DNA of 64,000 bases from Corella eumyota (lineage: Eukaryota; Chordata; Ascidiacea; Phlebobranchia; Corellidae), in contig OY720101.1 in assembly GCA_963082875.1 (NCBI GenBank), positions 3,658,001-3,722,000 of the forward strand, given 5' to 3'. The notes under the pieces are model-generated. The model did not search any database. It saw only the letters and a list, made by a program, of their open reading frames with translations, and was not told where the DNA came from. Below are positions 35,936-48,940 of this stretch, piece after piece. Every line of letters begins with the position of its first letter. Position 1 is the first letter of the stretch. The translations under genes and the position numbers were made by a program.

Positions 35936-38900
35936 ATGCCGCATGAAAGCAATTTTGTCCAAGTCTCTAACACAAGCAAGCACAAACCTTTCAGATCACT
36001 TTCTGCACCAGTTACAACAAGGTTAATACAACTTCTGCTAAATTGTTTATAGCTTTTTTCTAATTATATAAATATGTGCACATTATTTTAATGTTAAATG
36101 CACATTATTTTGCCTTTAAATTAAGGCATTTATATACAAATTAATGTTGAGACAATGTTTTCTTGCAGACAATCATTAATAGAAGTTACAGATACAGAAA
36201 GCAAGTTTCCAAGGATAGAAGAATGTGAACATTTTCATTATGACTCAGTTGATTACGGAAAAATCAAAGTAAATTCAAATATATAAATCATATTTATTTT
36301 CGAACCTGATGTTATACAAATGCTTCAAGAAAATTACTTTTTAAATAAGCCAAATAAAATGTTTTAATGTAAAACCATTAGCAAATCACAGTTTGTAAAA
36401 AAAATCAAAGTAAATAATACAAAAAAAATGAATAGGCCTATCAAAATTAAACATTTTTATTTGTAATTTTATATATATTTTTAGGTTGCATTATTAGAAG
36501 ACACCACAGATGGTTTAAAAATAAATGGTTCGTTTAATTTTGAGGATTGCAGACCAGTTTTTGGTGTGAGGATAACATGTCAGGTAAGAATTTTATCACT
36601 TTTTTAAACAGCTTAGTAAACAATTGTAGCCCTTTTTCATTTAAAACCCTTAATTAATTCAGTATAAATTAAAAGTATATTATTCAAGTAATCATAATAT
36701 TGTTTTGTTGTTATAATTTTTGTAGTATCAAATTTCAATTATTGATATCAATTTTTCTGTTATATTTTCTGACCATTTATGTTGTTAAATTAATCACCTT
36801 CTGTTTTAAATTTGAAAGTAATATTTTATAGGGAAATTCTTGTGTGGTAAGACGAAGTTTGTCGCACTTTCAAACCTTAGATAAATGGTTGCATGAATGT
36901 GTTTATGACCGAAGTTTTTCACAACTTCCACCTATCGTCGAATCTGAATTAATCACCAAAACTATCAGCGTGAGTTTTACATCAAAAAAGTTGCAAATTT
37001 TAATAATTTTTGTAGTCCATACCCCTTCCTCTTTTTGTCTCTTTTCTTAATAAGTGACCAAATGATATATATATATATATTTAAATATAAAAACTTGCAA
37101 CCATATTTTTAAATGCTATACTAATTTAAAACAGTTGTTTTAAAAAGGCAAAAACTGATTTAAAATGAACTGAAAAATACCATTTAATAAATTGAAAAAC
37201 TGTGTGACTAAAATTATAAATTTTTAACCTTTTAACAGATTATTCAAAATCGACTTCGAATTTACCTCCAACAACTAACCTCCCTCACTAGAGGTGATAT
37301 AAGTAGCGGGATTGCATGTGCCCCAGTCTTACATTGGCTTGAAATTGACAATCATGGACGTAACCTGGCTCCACATGCACTTGGTGATGTGGCAGATATT
37401 AATATACCGGCTGTGGCAGCAGCACGAGTTGTGAGAAGGTATCAAGCACAAGAAGATGATGATATAAGTCTGGAGGTAAGTTAGAAGTTTGAGTTGTAAT
37501 AGTAATTTTTTTTTTTGATTTTATTTATTTTTAAATATTAAATAAAAAAGTCATTTTCTTTGCTTTAACAGAATTTTTTACTTTTCTTAGGTGGGTGACA
37601 TGGTTTCCATTATAGAAATGGGGGCGACAGGTTGGTGGAGGGGTAAACAAGGGTTAAAAGTGGGGTCTTTCCCCTCCCAGTGTGTTCGAAGGATAAATAG
37701 TGCCACTGACGTTATTGCCACGCATGAGCGTCCTTTTTCACCCCCTTTGCATGGAGTTGGGTCACCAAGTAAGCCGAGTAAGTTTTAATATTTTTAATTT
37801 TTTATCCCTCCCAATTTTTCTTTGATGTTTAAAAAAAAAATTTTATTCACTTTTTATTTTTTACAGTTACAAGAAAACATGGAAAATTTATGGAGTTTTT
37901 AAGATCATTTCTGGACACTAGACCATCAAAAGCTCAACTTAAAAGAAAGGGAATTTTAAGAGAGCGGGTTTTTGGTTGCGATTTGGGGGAATTTCTACAC
38001 AGATCTGGGGATGAAAGTAAGAAGAACAAAATTTTTTCTTTTTTAATTTAAAATATAAACCCTGTCAATTAATTAACTATGTTCAATATAGATTTAAATA
38101 TTCATTTATGTTTTAAAATGCAGTGTTTTAATTTGAATTTTAAATTTTTTTAGTTCCACTAGTTGTTACTGATTGCACAAAGTTTGTGGAACAACATGGA
38201 ATTGTAGATGGAATATATCGCATCTCTGGTGTCGCGTCGCATATTCGGTTTCTGCGTTACGAGTTTGATTCTGACCGTAGGCCAGATTTGGAGAAGGATA
38301 TTGTAGGATTACCTAACAATGCTCATGTACCTGGGATGTCAAAAAATGGAAATTTAATCTGTGATCCTCATAGTGTTGCAGGACTCTGTAAACTTTATTT
38401 CAGGTTAGTTTTTTGATTTTTGAATAAATAATTTGCCATTAGAGAGTAAATTCAGTTTCATATTAAGACTTTTAACTTTAAGCAGGTTAGAAAAATGACT
38501 TTAAAATACAATTTAGTAAAAATAGGGCAATTGAAATAATACATTTCGCACTATATGATTTCTTAAAGTTAAAATAAGTATATTATTTATAACATCACAA
38601 ATCGACACAACATTTAAATTACTTTTTAATTATCTATTTTTGTCCCTAATAAAACATGTTTTTAGTTAATGAAATTTTATATCCAAATCTTCTTAACCCA
38701 AATCTAGACAAATTTTTCAATGGTTTAAATGTAAAATATTTTAATTAGCACTTGTGCATCTTATAATTAGTGTTTTGTCTGACTAAAACGACAGTTTTCT
38801 TACCATTAAATTAAGCTGTGTATAACATGATGTCACCTTGTAATTAAGACTATTTATTTCACATTTTAACAAGTTATATTTTGCTAGTAAGGCTTCAGAA

Positions 38901-41900
38901 TAACTTTTTTGTGTTACAATTTTTTTATATTTTTTAACCTTTTTTATTTATTTTCACAAACCATTAGTTATATATATTTTTTGTTGATTTTTTTATCGAA
39001 TATTTTTGTTATAAATTGTTGTTTTATTTTTTGATTTATGACTATAAAACAACCCGTCAATTTTCATTTAAAAAATAATTCAATTTTTCTTTCATTGAAG
39101 TCTATTTTTATGCTGTGGTTTAAGAGTATTAATATTTAATGATGCTGCAGGGCAGATTTTTCTAACAAATTAATGAATCATTTGTCTATAAAGTTATACA
39201 TAGTGACAGTTTTGATTTCAGAAAAAAATTATCAAATTTTAAAATGACCTTTATTGAAATTTCTATTTTTAGTAAATCATAAAAAGTTGAATTTTTTTTT
39301 ATTCAATTTCTGAACAATATACAATATAATTAAAAAAAAACTAAGATTAAATAAATTTAAATTGTCTTTTCACATATGAATCAAATTAAACTTTGTTTTT
39401 GTCCAGAGAACTACCCAATCCCTTATTGACGTACCAACTTTATGACCGATTTGCAAGTGCAGTTACAGAATATGAGGCAGAGGAAAGATTATTAAAAGTT
39501 CATGACGTTATTCAACAACTACCACCTCCACATTACAGGTAAAATGATTAATGTATTAATTAAGTGTTTTCATTAAGTGTTAGTTATTTAATCATGTTAA
39601 TTTGTTTTTTAGGTTTTTAGCCTTTTTTTTTAAAAACGTCTGATGTGCAAATCTAATTTTAATTTAGGGTAATAAGATAAATAATTAATGAGGTTGTGAT
39701 TTTTAAGGAAAAATCAATAATAATGTAACAAAATTACTTAATACCAAGGTGTGTTTTGTTTTACATTTAAAAATGACATTTATTAAGTAATTATTAAATG
39801 TTGCTCATGTTAATATTTAAAAAAAAAGAAAATAATTTTTTTAATTTAAGAAAAAAAAAATTTATTACCAATTTTATTTTTTTAGAACTCTTAAACACCT
39901 TATCACACATTTACGATTCATGGCCCAACGTGATGCCAACACTTCAATGCATTGCAGGAACTTAGCTATAGTGTGGGCACCGAATTTACTGAGATCTAGG
40001 GACTTAGAGGCCGGGTTAGCAGCCTTTACCGAAGCCAGAGTTCAATCTGTTGTGACTGAATTTCTTATTGTAAATGGAGATTTATTGTTTAGTGATAAGC
40101 TTCAAACCAAGCAATATGACGCAGGTAAGTGCACTTTGCTATCTCGTAACCTTTTATTGAAATGTAAATTGTGTGATATCACAAAAAATTGTTAAATAAG
40201 TAAATTTCTTTATTTTAAAACTTTATTTTTTTTTCGCCTCCATAGAGCACAAACCTCCCCGTCCTCGATCCCTTATGATCCTTCCCCCTCCTAAGCTGAT
40301 CAGCTTGGAGGAAGCACAAGCAAGATCCAGAGGAGGAATGGTAGCTCCTGCATCTTCCGACAGCCTCAACATCTCAGATCTTAGCACCACAGCTACTCCG
40401 AGGATGAGGAGTCAGGAAGGAAAATCTTCTTCTTATGAAAGAAGGTAACAAAATTGTGTTTTAAAAATTTTTGGTTTATTTTTATGTTTGAATGAAAAAA
40501 CATTTTTTGTTCTATTCTGGGTTGTTATTTTTTTGTAATGTTTTGTTTTTGTTTAAAATTCACTTTAACGTATAAACTTATATAAGTTATAGCCTATTTT
40601 ATTGGTACTTTTAGTTTTTATGAATTTTGCACAAAATACTAGCATTCATTTTTAAAGTTAAAATTAAAACGTAGATATTTGATATTACTTATACTTAAGC
40701 AAAACAAATTATGCAAAAAATTGAGGTTCATATTTAAAATAGTTTATGGTTTGTTATCCCTTATATTTAAGTGTCTCTTAACATTTTATAAGACCTAGAA
40801 ATATATTCAAGTTTAAGTTGAAAAGCCCTAAGTTATACATGCTGAAAAAAGCTTGTTTTAGTAGCTTTTGTTATGTTGCATAAAAAACTTTTTCGTAATT
40901 TAGTATTTTGTTGTAATTTTGTGATGTTGATTGTCAATTATTTTATTTGGCCTGCCCCATTTACTAACTTCATTTACTGAACCTATTTGGCTGCCTAACA
41001 TTTAATTTCAATTAACATTTAAAGTTCTATTTAGCAGTGTAGATAGGTTGATAACGTTAACAGGGTAACAGGATTGTTTTATATTTATATGTTCATGGTT
41101 TACTTTTTTCTTAGATTTTTGGATAGCCTAAAAGTTTAAATTTTTTACACTAAAAAACTTAAGCACAAGGAATTAACCACTAACGATAATTGAACCTTTC
41201 TTTAACTTATCTAATTTTTATCTGTTTTTATTGTAAAGCAACAAATATATTTTTTCTTTTTCAAAAGTCAAATTTTTAAGCTTTTAAATGTTATAGATAA
41301 ACACAAAACAAAATTATCCTTTATTCCAATTTCTATTCTAATTAAATAATTTTTTTTACTTTAATTTTTTATCATAAAAAATAGTTTTAAATATTTAAAT
41401 TAAATTTATGGTGACAGACGTCGTTCTTATGGTGACTTCTCGCAAAAACGACGTAACCGTCATGTCACGATAAGTGAGCTACTTACTCAAAACGATAACA
41501 AGCCGGCCGACACACAAACTAAAACCAACATTGATAATGACAAAGAATCTCGCAGAAAATCCTCTCAACTTTAATTTCTATTTCTTTTTTTGCTCCGATT
41601 ATAATTTGCAGCCCTACCCTTATCTTGCAATCTGCAAAATTAATTTTTTTCAGAGCAAAAAATTAATTTAAAAAAATTTAATTTTTTCAACTTTTACTTA
41701 AAGTTTAACAAACCTAATATAAAACCCTTTTCTTTGGTTTAATTTGCAGCTTTCTTGTAGTGCCCTAACCTCAGCATTTAGCTTTCATTTAAGTTTGGGT
41801 TTCGTTGATTACTGATCAAAAGTTTTACGTAGCTGTAAATATGCAACTAATATTTAGTTTTTTAGTAGTTTTTATTATCATCGCTTTTGAGTAGCAATTG

Positions 41901-44900
41901 TTTTATTTATTTTAGCTGCCACTATGAGTTTTTGTAATAATCGGTACAAAAATTCTTAAAAACGAACATTTTTTTTACAGAAAAAGGAGAAAAATTACTT
42001 AAATTCAAAACACGTTTTTTTTTAATTTTTATGCAAAAATTCTATTAGTTTAAATAATTTTAAGAATTGCATGAAGATTTTATGAAATTTTAATTTAATG
42101 CATGTTGAATCGATTCACTTTTTTGTTATTTGTTTGCACTTTGTTTGTTTTGCATGTTTTTTTTGTTTTCTACCTTTTTCGAAATCTTGCATGTAACCTT
42201 GTCACTTTATTTATAACCTTTGTGACATCATAATCTGCGAGATTAAGTTGTTGTTTGTTTTCGTGAGTTCAAAATCTGCATTGGTGGTTATGTAAGTTTT
42301 CTTCTGTTTTACTTTTCACGATTTTTAACCTTAAATTTAAAAGCACTTTAATTTTTTACTTGTTTAAATGTAAAATTAAATTAACTTTTAACAAAAAATA
42401 TTAAAAATTGGCTTAACAGTTATGTTCTTGTTAAAAGTGCATTAAAGTAATCTAAAAGTTGTGTTTGATTGTTGTATTCATGTTAGTTGTTATTTTTATT
42501 TATTTTTCCAACACATTAAACAAATACAGTTTTATTGATATTTTTAACAAGTAAATTATTCTTAATATTTTAATGTAGAAAACGTGGGCATAAGAGAGGT
42601 GCCGGCTCTTCCACTCTGCCCCATAATTACTCATCTCGGGTTAAAAAACAAGGTAAATAAAAGATTTTTATAGCAGTAATGCAGTGATTTTAAATCACAA
42701 CATTTTTTAATACTATACCAAAATTATTATGGAGTTTTCACTTAAAAGAGTTGCACTTTTAAAAAAAATTGTGTAAACCATATAATTAAGAAAACTTCAA
42801 TGGAATTAATTTAAAGCTCATAAAAAAAACGAGTCCTAACTTTTTTCCCTAGTTTAAATTACAAATATATACTTATTTAAATTTGAATTATACCATGTTG
42901 TTAGGTGGTGTGCTTCATCAATATACAGATCATCTTGGTTCTGTTGAAGAATTAAGAACACCGGGAGAAATGTCACCAACCAACAAACATTTTGGTTGGA
43001 AAACCAAACTTGGAAGTTTACTGAAAAAAGGACATGGCAACTCTGTGCAAAGACAAGGTAAAATTGCTTTTAAATTTAAGGTGTAAAATTGATAAAAAAA
43101 TTTAAAAATTAGGACATTTTTTAATTCAATTGAAATTTGATATTATATTGCCCATTTCCTGTTTATATTAATTCAAAGCATTTCTAACAGGAACACATAA
43201 GTTAAAGCATAACTTCTACCAACCAAAATAAATATGCTTAATAAGGGAATTATTTTTTATTTTGTTTAAAGTATTACTGGATCTTTTAATCTTAAAAAAA
43301 CAAAATGTTAAAAAAATATGATTTTGTAAAAAATTTCCTTTATCAATTATTTTTTTTATCTTTAGCATCTCTACGTAGATGTCAGAGTGATGATTCTTTA
43401 GTTTCTCACGGTTCCCAACAAAAATTATCAAAAGTAAAGCGACCCCTTGACTTTTCAAAATCATCTTTAACTCATGCTGTATCACTAGAGGTCAGGCTTA
43501 ATACATAACTGTTAAAAAAACAGAAGAAAATTTGTTTTCAAAACTACATCAGACCTTAAAAATATAACATTTACTCAGGGTCCTGGTATGTTGGAACGAG
43601 AATTCCCCGAACCCCAAACTTCCCCCGTAGTTTTGCGACATCACACGACAGTGGATGGCGATAAAGAGAATAAATCTCGAAAACGACATTCACGCCCTGC
43701 AGGTGGAATTTATTCGGGGAAAATCAGTCCCACGAAAAGTGGAAATCATCCTTTTCATCCCACTTTTTTACCCCTGAAAAACAAGTAAATTAAATTTTAT
43801 TAATATAGATTTAATTTATTTTCATGGAATTTTTGCCAAGCAAAAAAAGTTTGTTTTTATAAACTTATATTTTTTGTTTTCAGGCCCACAGAGCCAAGTA
43901 ATGAGTTAATTAGAAGTTGTAGTCCATTCTCTGGCCTTGCATCTGACTTTCCAAGCATCATGGGTGAAAGGGGGTTAGATTTTGACCCACTTAATTACAG
44001 ACCCTCTGTACTTTTAAAAGGTATTAATTTTGTTCTTGCAGTTTGAAGTCTGGAAATTTAAACCAAGTTTAAGTTTATTTTTATTTGTTCAATGGTACTC
44101 CTAGAATGTTTAAATTTATTATAACTTTTTTATAACAAATTTTGAAAAGTAGAATTTTTTTTAGCAAAAACACCAGAACTGGTAGAAAACAATTCCGATG
44201 ACAATGCCATGGTTACCATCAAAAGGGTAGCCTCAGAGCAGTCGTTAACTGGTGAACCAATGTTTGCTGCCATATCAACAGTAAAACAAACCTCGTCACA
44301 AAACAAAAACAACAATCAAAAAATTCACCAAACCAGGTCTAAAACTTCAAAACTTGAAGAATTAACTTCGGAATCAATCGATTTTGATAATTCTGGTTCA
44401 AAATCAGCTCGTTCTGTTAAAAAACAATCAACTTTTGCAAGAGATCAACTCTTAAAGCGTATTTCTTTAAAGGAAAATGTAAGAAGTCATAGAAAACAAG
44501 AAATAGCAAGCCATTTCAAAGAGAAATCTATTAAAAATATTGATAAATTAACAGCTGATGATTGCGTTTTTGTTTCTGATAATTTTAAAAAACAAACCAA
44601 ACTAAGTGCAGCAGAATTACTTGGCGTGTCTCCTCGAAAATTAAGTCCAGATCGGGAAAACAATTTAAAATCAATGAAAATTAACAAAACTAAACAGACT
44701 GAAAAAATTTCGAATATATATAACGAAGAAGGTAATTCTGAATTACCAAACAATGAAGATACGAATGATTTACATCTTGATTTGAACGAGAACTTTAAAG
44801 TTTTGGATTTAAAAGATAAAGAAACGGTCACGACTTTAAACAAAGAAGCTTCAATTGATTTCACAACTTCTAATAAACGATACAGTGTTCAGTGTTATTC

Positions 44901-46592
44901 CATACCAGAAGATAAGGGTCTTCAGAAAAAATCTCATTATGGTTCATTTATTGCTCTTGTTGGTCTAAAACCAGATGAAAAACAGTCCCAAAATTATAAT
45001 CAAAGTGATCAAAGCAGCTCAAAATCACATCGAAAATTAAATAAAACCTACAGTGAAAACTATACCACTCAACCACATAGTAGAAAGGATTTTAAGCAAC
45101 CTCACTACCCAGCTAACCAATGGAGACAGCCCAATGTAAACCAAGTGTACAACAACTTGTCACATCAAAACAGCCATAATCATAATAATCATCCTAATTT
45201 TTTAAGTGAAAATTCAAATCGCTTTGAATCTAATGTTAAACTTGATCACCAGAATTATCCAATGTCGCAGAATTCACACAGTATGAAACTAGTAGGTTAT
45301 CAATGTGATAAAACTTATTACGACAGCGAAGCTGGTCTTACTTATAAATCATCAGCACATTCTTGTACAGTTTACACTCCAAAACTTGACACATTTAACC
45401 CAGAAGGTAAACAAAGACAAGATTATATCGATTTGACCCCGCCAAAACCTGAGTTCATGAACTTATTTAACTCAAGTTCATCAAGGTACGAAAATCAACA
45501 GAAATTATATCACAACCGTTCACAAAGTGTTGATTCCTATCCATCTCATGATACCAATAATCACCAAAACTTGCACGATTTACCCACTCACACTGCAATA
45601 CTACCTCAACGGCACCATTCCGTTACCACACAGCACCGCAACGGTACCACTTATCATCCGTTACCAGCACCAAGAAAGCATGGTCGATCTTTGTCAACTG
45701 GAGACGATACAGATCCTCATAATGTTCCGGAGTTTGCAAGGCCTATTCCTCTTCCAAGAAGATTATCAAGGTCCTCACCTCATGGACCTAGCTATCCTCC
45801 ACCTTCTAATAGCAATAGTTGGAGCAATAGCAGAAGAAGACTCTCCGATTCAAGTAAGCTACATTTTAAAACAACATAATCAATATTATTTAATTTCTAA
45901 TTTTTTTTTATAATTTAGGTCACCCATCACAATCTCATGACCAAAACCACCAATATAACTCACCTAATCCACCAAACACCACTTCTGACACGTCGAACAA
46001 TTTTCCCATGACGTCATACGACAACCCAGGTACGTCATACAGCAATAAAACGTACGAGTATGTCGAAAACGTGGAGCCATATTTTGACAAACCCAATTAC
46101 TACCACGAACAACAACATTCCTACCCTCCCCGTCGAAAATTATTTCACCAAAACCAGTTGGAACGCAGGGTTTTAAATCGCGACTTCGGCGAAAATAATT
46201 CCCAACGACAACAACATTTTGATGACGTCACTCGTCCGCATGACGTCATTCGCCCAACTCGTGACAACATTAATCCTCCCCATAGCAGCGTTCACCCACC
46301 ACGTGATACCATTCGCCCATTTTGTGACGTCAGTTCCCCAGCTCGTGACGTCATTCACCACAGTTATGACGTCACGCCGCGTAAAAAGCAACAGCGCGCG
46401 TCGTACGCCGAGGGTATGTTGTTCAACAGGCAACAAAACACAAACAATTCCAATTATTCGCGAGCAAGTATTGCCTCGTTGAACTACTACCAGCACGAAA
46501 CTTACGCTCCGCCCATCAGTCACGTGACTCCGGCGCAAGATTTTCCTGTCAATCAAGCGCAGTCCGCTTGCTCTAGTTTATCTTGGGTTTAA
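35936..46592 (+). CDS. ARHGAP32/33-like: Rho GTPase-activating protein with PX and SH3 domains (ARHGAP32/33 family)
   Basis: The long form has 18 exons: 35936-36021, 36169-36268, 36485-36583, 36832-36969, 37239-37475, 37591-37777, 37867-38016, 38154-38403, 39407-39538, 39886-40124, 40246-40444, 42579-42652, 42905-43057, 43366-43490, 43579-43784, 43884-44020, 44165-45853 and 45919-46592. They total 4875 nt (1624 aa). Domains in order are a divergent PX (about 60-145; CEHFHYDSVDYG precedes it), SH3 (about 207-262; GWWRGKQGLKVGSFP) and RhoGAP (about 310-500) with the arginine finger Arg355 in DGIYRISG. A very long low-complexity Ser/Asn/His/Pro-rich tail carries PxxP motifs such as RPIPLPRR. The order PX-SH3-RhoGAP-long tail is that of ARHGAP32 and ARHGAP33, which act on Cdc42/Rac and bind SH3 adaptors. 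An alternative last exon is at 41420-41574. A second donor nine bases inside exon 6 (37768) is also in frame. AATAAATAAA begins six bases after the stop. Confidence 0.9.
41420..41574 (+). CDS. Candidate alternative terminal exon of the RhoGAP (short isoform)
   Basis: In the 2.1-kb intron between RhoGAP exons 11 and 12, a sequence after the acceptor GGTGACAG reads in the correct phase from exon 11 (AG|A). It encodes RRRSYGDFSQKRRNRHVTIS and further residues to RKSSQL, then TAA at 41572-41574. It is GC-richer than the intron. Both this exon and the next (RKRGHKRGAG) join to exon 11 in the same phase, so use of this one would give a protein of about 655 aa ending just after RhoGAP. I saw no in-phase internal donor. 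Confidence 0.55.
46215..46380 (+). repeat. TGACGTCA-bearing coding repeat in the RhoGAP C terminus
   Basis: Irregular 18-24-nt units encode DVTRPHDVIRP, ARDVIHHSYDVTP and similar. Five exact TGACGTCA copies (46223, 46241, 46325, 46346, 46367) all lie in the same reading phase (GAC GTC A). The cadherin-like gene uses the same word in the same phase. Confidence 0.7.
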
Positions 46593-47779
46593 ATTTTAAT
46601 AAATAAAATTCGTATGCCTTTAAAACATTGGTTGAATTTGATTTAAATTCAAGTTTTTGTTACTTGATGGCTAAGTTCATAAAACATTTATTTACGCAAA
46701 TAGTAAATATCAATAGGTTTTTTGTAACAAATTTAAGTTTGATCATGTTTTCCGCCATGCCAAAATCACCTTTTTTGCTTTTTTTTCTCACAATTTGAAC
46801 TCTAAAATCGTCGCACTGTGAATTGACAATGCCATGGTGCATTTAAAACAGAGGTAATCTTCAAAAAATAAAGCGACTGTTAAGATATTAACTTAAAAAA
46901 TGATTTGCTGTGTTTTTGAAAATAATCTGTTATTCCAATTCGCACTGTTTAGGTTGAACAAATGATAGCATTCCTTTTTGTTAAAGTGTTGTGTTAAGGC
47001 TGTGTTATTTTTAAGAGAAAAGTATTATTACTTGCAATTGAGTTATCAGACTTTATCACTACCCGGTACACTTAAATATTTTTTCCCCTTTTTTATGTTT
47101 ACTGATTAAGGTGCAAAAGAAAATTTATATCTCAGTTTATAGCAAAATAGTTTATGTAAAAGAGTTGATTTTTCCTAACTATTTTTTTACTTACATGTTT
47201 CTGAAAATATTTAGTATGTTGCTTAAATGGTCATTGTGTTGATTTTCATATTTATTCATTGTGTTATATTTGCACATTTAATGGTATTTGTTAAGCAACT
47301 GTTTATATTAAAAATAAGCCATTTTTAAGGCTTAACAAAGAGCAAATTAAATTTATTTAAGCATAAAAAGTAACAAAGTTCGTTTTTAAAATCGTGTTTT
47401 AAAGGAATTAAATATGTTTATTCTTGGCAATTCTTTTTCTTTTAAATTAATGTCGATTTTTTTTGTTATAAGCTACCGCGTCATTGCAATATCGAAATAA
47501 ACAAAAGCAAAACTTAGTTATTTTGTGGAAGCACATCAATTTTTTTTTATCAATTTTAAAAGAAGTTTGTGGCAGTTGTTTAGGAAATGTAGATGAACAA
47601 ATGATCTACAAAGGCGTGCTAATAGCTGTACAAATAAATCTTATTACCACCTTTAACTGCTAGAAAATAAATATGTGATAAACATTAATATTTGTAGATT
47701 AATTCCGTGCCCTACCTTATTATTTACTTTACATTCAGTCACATTACATTACGTTGCGCAATGTTGTCATAACGCCAAA
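46593..47779. other. Gene-free region after the RhoGAP gene
   Basis: The RhoGAP 3' UTR appears very short (AATAAATAAA from 46598). The remainder is AT-rich with no supported ORF or structure. Confidence 0.45.
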
Positions 47780-48300
47780 CTTCTATTATTAGTTATGACG
47801 CGTAAAGTTGTTTCTTAGCAACTACAGCAAAAGAAAAAAGATTTATGAATTCGTTTTGAGTATAAAAAGCTTCCCTTTGTTCGGAAAGTAATTCGATTCT
47901 GTTGTGACGTGGAAGGGTTAACCATGGCAGTTCAAGTCGTGTTCACTTCGCTTACATCGCAATTTCACTGGAAAGAAACCATCGTCAAAGACCACACGTG
48001 ATTTCATCAAAATTGGCGCTGCTTTCATGCAGTTCCACCCCTTCTTTCATGCAGTTTCACCCCTTCTTTTTGTCGGAAGACTCCAAAACTTCTTGACAAC
48101 CCTAATTCCCTTCCACACCCGGTCCATGTGAATTTCTTGCCCAAAGCGGCCGTGCAGTCACCTTTTATAGTGCTTAGCGACGGGTAGGATCTTACAAGGG
48201 CCACCTATGGTACTAAATTTAACAAAAAAGTGTGCTACTTTGCATTTTATTTTTTTGCTGATGCCTTTGGTGGCCCTTTGGAAAGTGACAACGTTCCCAC
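47780..48300 (+). repeat. Tandem transcription-unit-like repeat, copy 1
   Basis: First of two diverged direct repeats spaced about 640 bp apart. Conserved order: TATGACGCGTA, X-box-like GTTTCTTAGCAAC (47810-47822), TATA box TATAAAAAG (47861), TTCGATTCTGTTGTGACGTG, a start codon in good context (ACCATGG, 47924) with a 25-codon ORF, a GC-rich stretch of about 200 bp, and an inverted repeat GGGCCACC...GGTGGCCC near 48198-48278. A 22-bp piece (TTTCATGCAGTTCCACCCCTTC) is doubled only in this copy, near 48023-48068. Nature unknown. Confidence 0.7.
47924..48001 (+). CDS. Putative 25-aa micropeptide, copy 1 of duplicated unit
   Basis: Starts at ACCATGG about 60 bp after a TATA box and reads MAVQVVFTSLTSQFHWKETI, then VKDHT and stop. 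The first 19 residues are identical in the second unit; the end differs. It may be a true micropeptide, or the start of a spliced or decayed gene. Not recognised as any family. Confidence 0.3.
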   Translation: MAVQVVFTSLTSQFHWKETIVKDHT

Positions 48301-48424
48301 AAATTTTAGTTAGCTTAGTAAAGTATTTGTACGTTATAGAACGTAATTTTTTTAAAGATACAGTCCACCAAATGATATTTTTAAAGTTATAAAACCTTTG
48401 TGTGTGTACAAACATCATATCTAT

Positions 48425-48940
48425 GACGGCATGATTATGACGCGTATATTTGTTTCCTAGCAACCTAGTAAAAAGAAAAAGGCAACGTTTTTTTATTGGA
48501 GTATAAAAGGCATCGCTCGCTTACCGATGTAACTCGATTCTGTTGTGACGTGGAAGGGTTAACCATGGCAGTTCAAGTCGTGTTCACTTCGCTTACATCG
48601 CAATTTCATTGGAAAGAAACCGTCGTGTTGGAGAAATAACACCACGCCCACAGCACTGATTTCATCGAAATTGGCGCTGCTTTCATGCAGTTCCACCCCT
48701 TCTTTCCGTCGGAAGCCTCAAAAACTTCTTGACAACCCCAATTCCCTTCCACACCCGGTCCTTGTGAATTTCTTGCCCAAAGCGGCCGTGCAGTCACCTT
48801 TTATGGTGCTTAGCGGCGGGTAAGATCTTCCAAGGGCCACCAAAGGTTTAAAATTTAATAAAAAAGTGTGATACTATGCAAATCACTTTTTTGTTGGTAC
48901 CGAGTTGGTGGCCCAATGGAATTAACAACAGTGATGTAGT
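48425..48940 (+). repeat. Tandem transcription-unit-like repeat, copy 2
   Basis: Second copy, with a better X-box GTTTCCTAGCAAC (48452-48464), TATA box TATAAAAGG (48502-48510), ACCATGG start at 48565 and the same downstream inverted repeat (near 48836-48915). The block from TCGATTCTG through the first 19 codons is almost identical to copy 1, while the DNA between the X-box and the TATA box and the 3' part differ more. Confidence 0.7.
48565..48639 (+). CDS. Putative 24-aa micropeptide, copy 2 of duplicated unit
   Basis: Same position relative to TATA box and X-box as in copy 1. Reads MAVQVVFTSLTSQFHWKETV, then VLEK and stop. The nucleotide sequence of the first 57 bases differs from copy 1 at one silent position (CAC/CAT). 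Function unknown; the constraint might equally be at the DNA or RNA level. Confidence 0.3.
   Translation: MAVQVVFTSLTSQFHWKETVVLEK

Noticed and set aside
44487-44864. 125-codon minus-strand ORF
   Set aside because: Antisense to the long RhoGAP exon, Ser/Leu-rich shadow without family resemblance.
46173-46556. Minus-strand ORF opposite the RhoGAP tail
   Set aside because: Antisense reading of the TGACGTCA palindrome repeats; no independent support.
48606-48797. Minus-strand 63-codon ORF in duplicated unit copy 2
   Set aside because: Not preserved in copy 1, and TATA box and start context point to plus-strand transcription.
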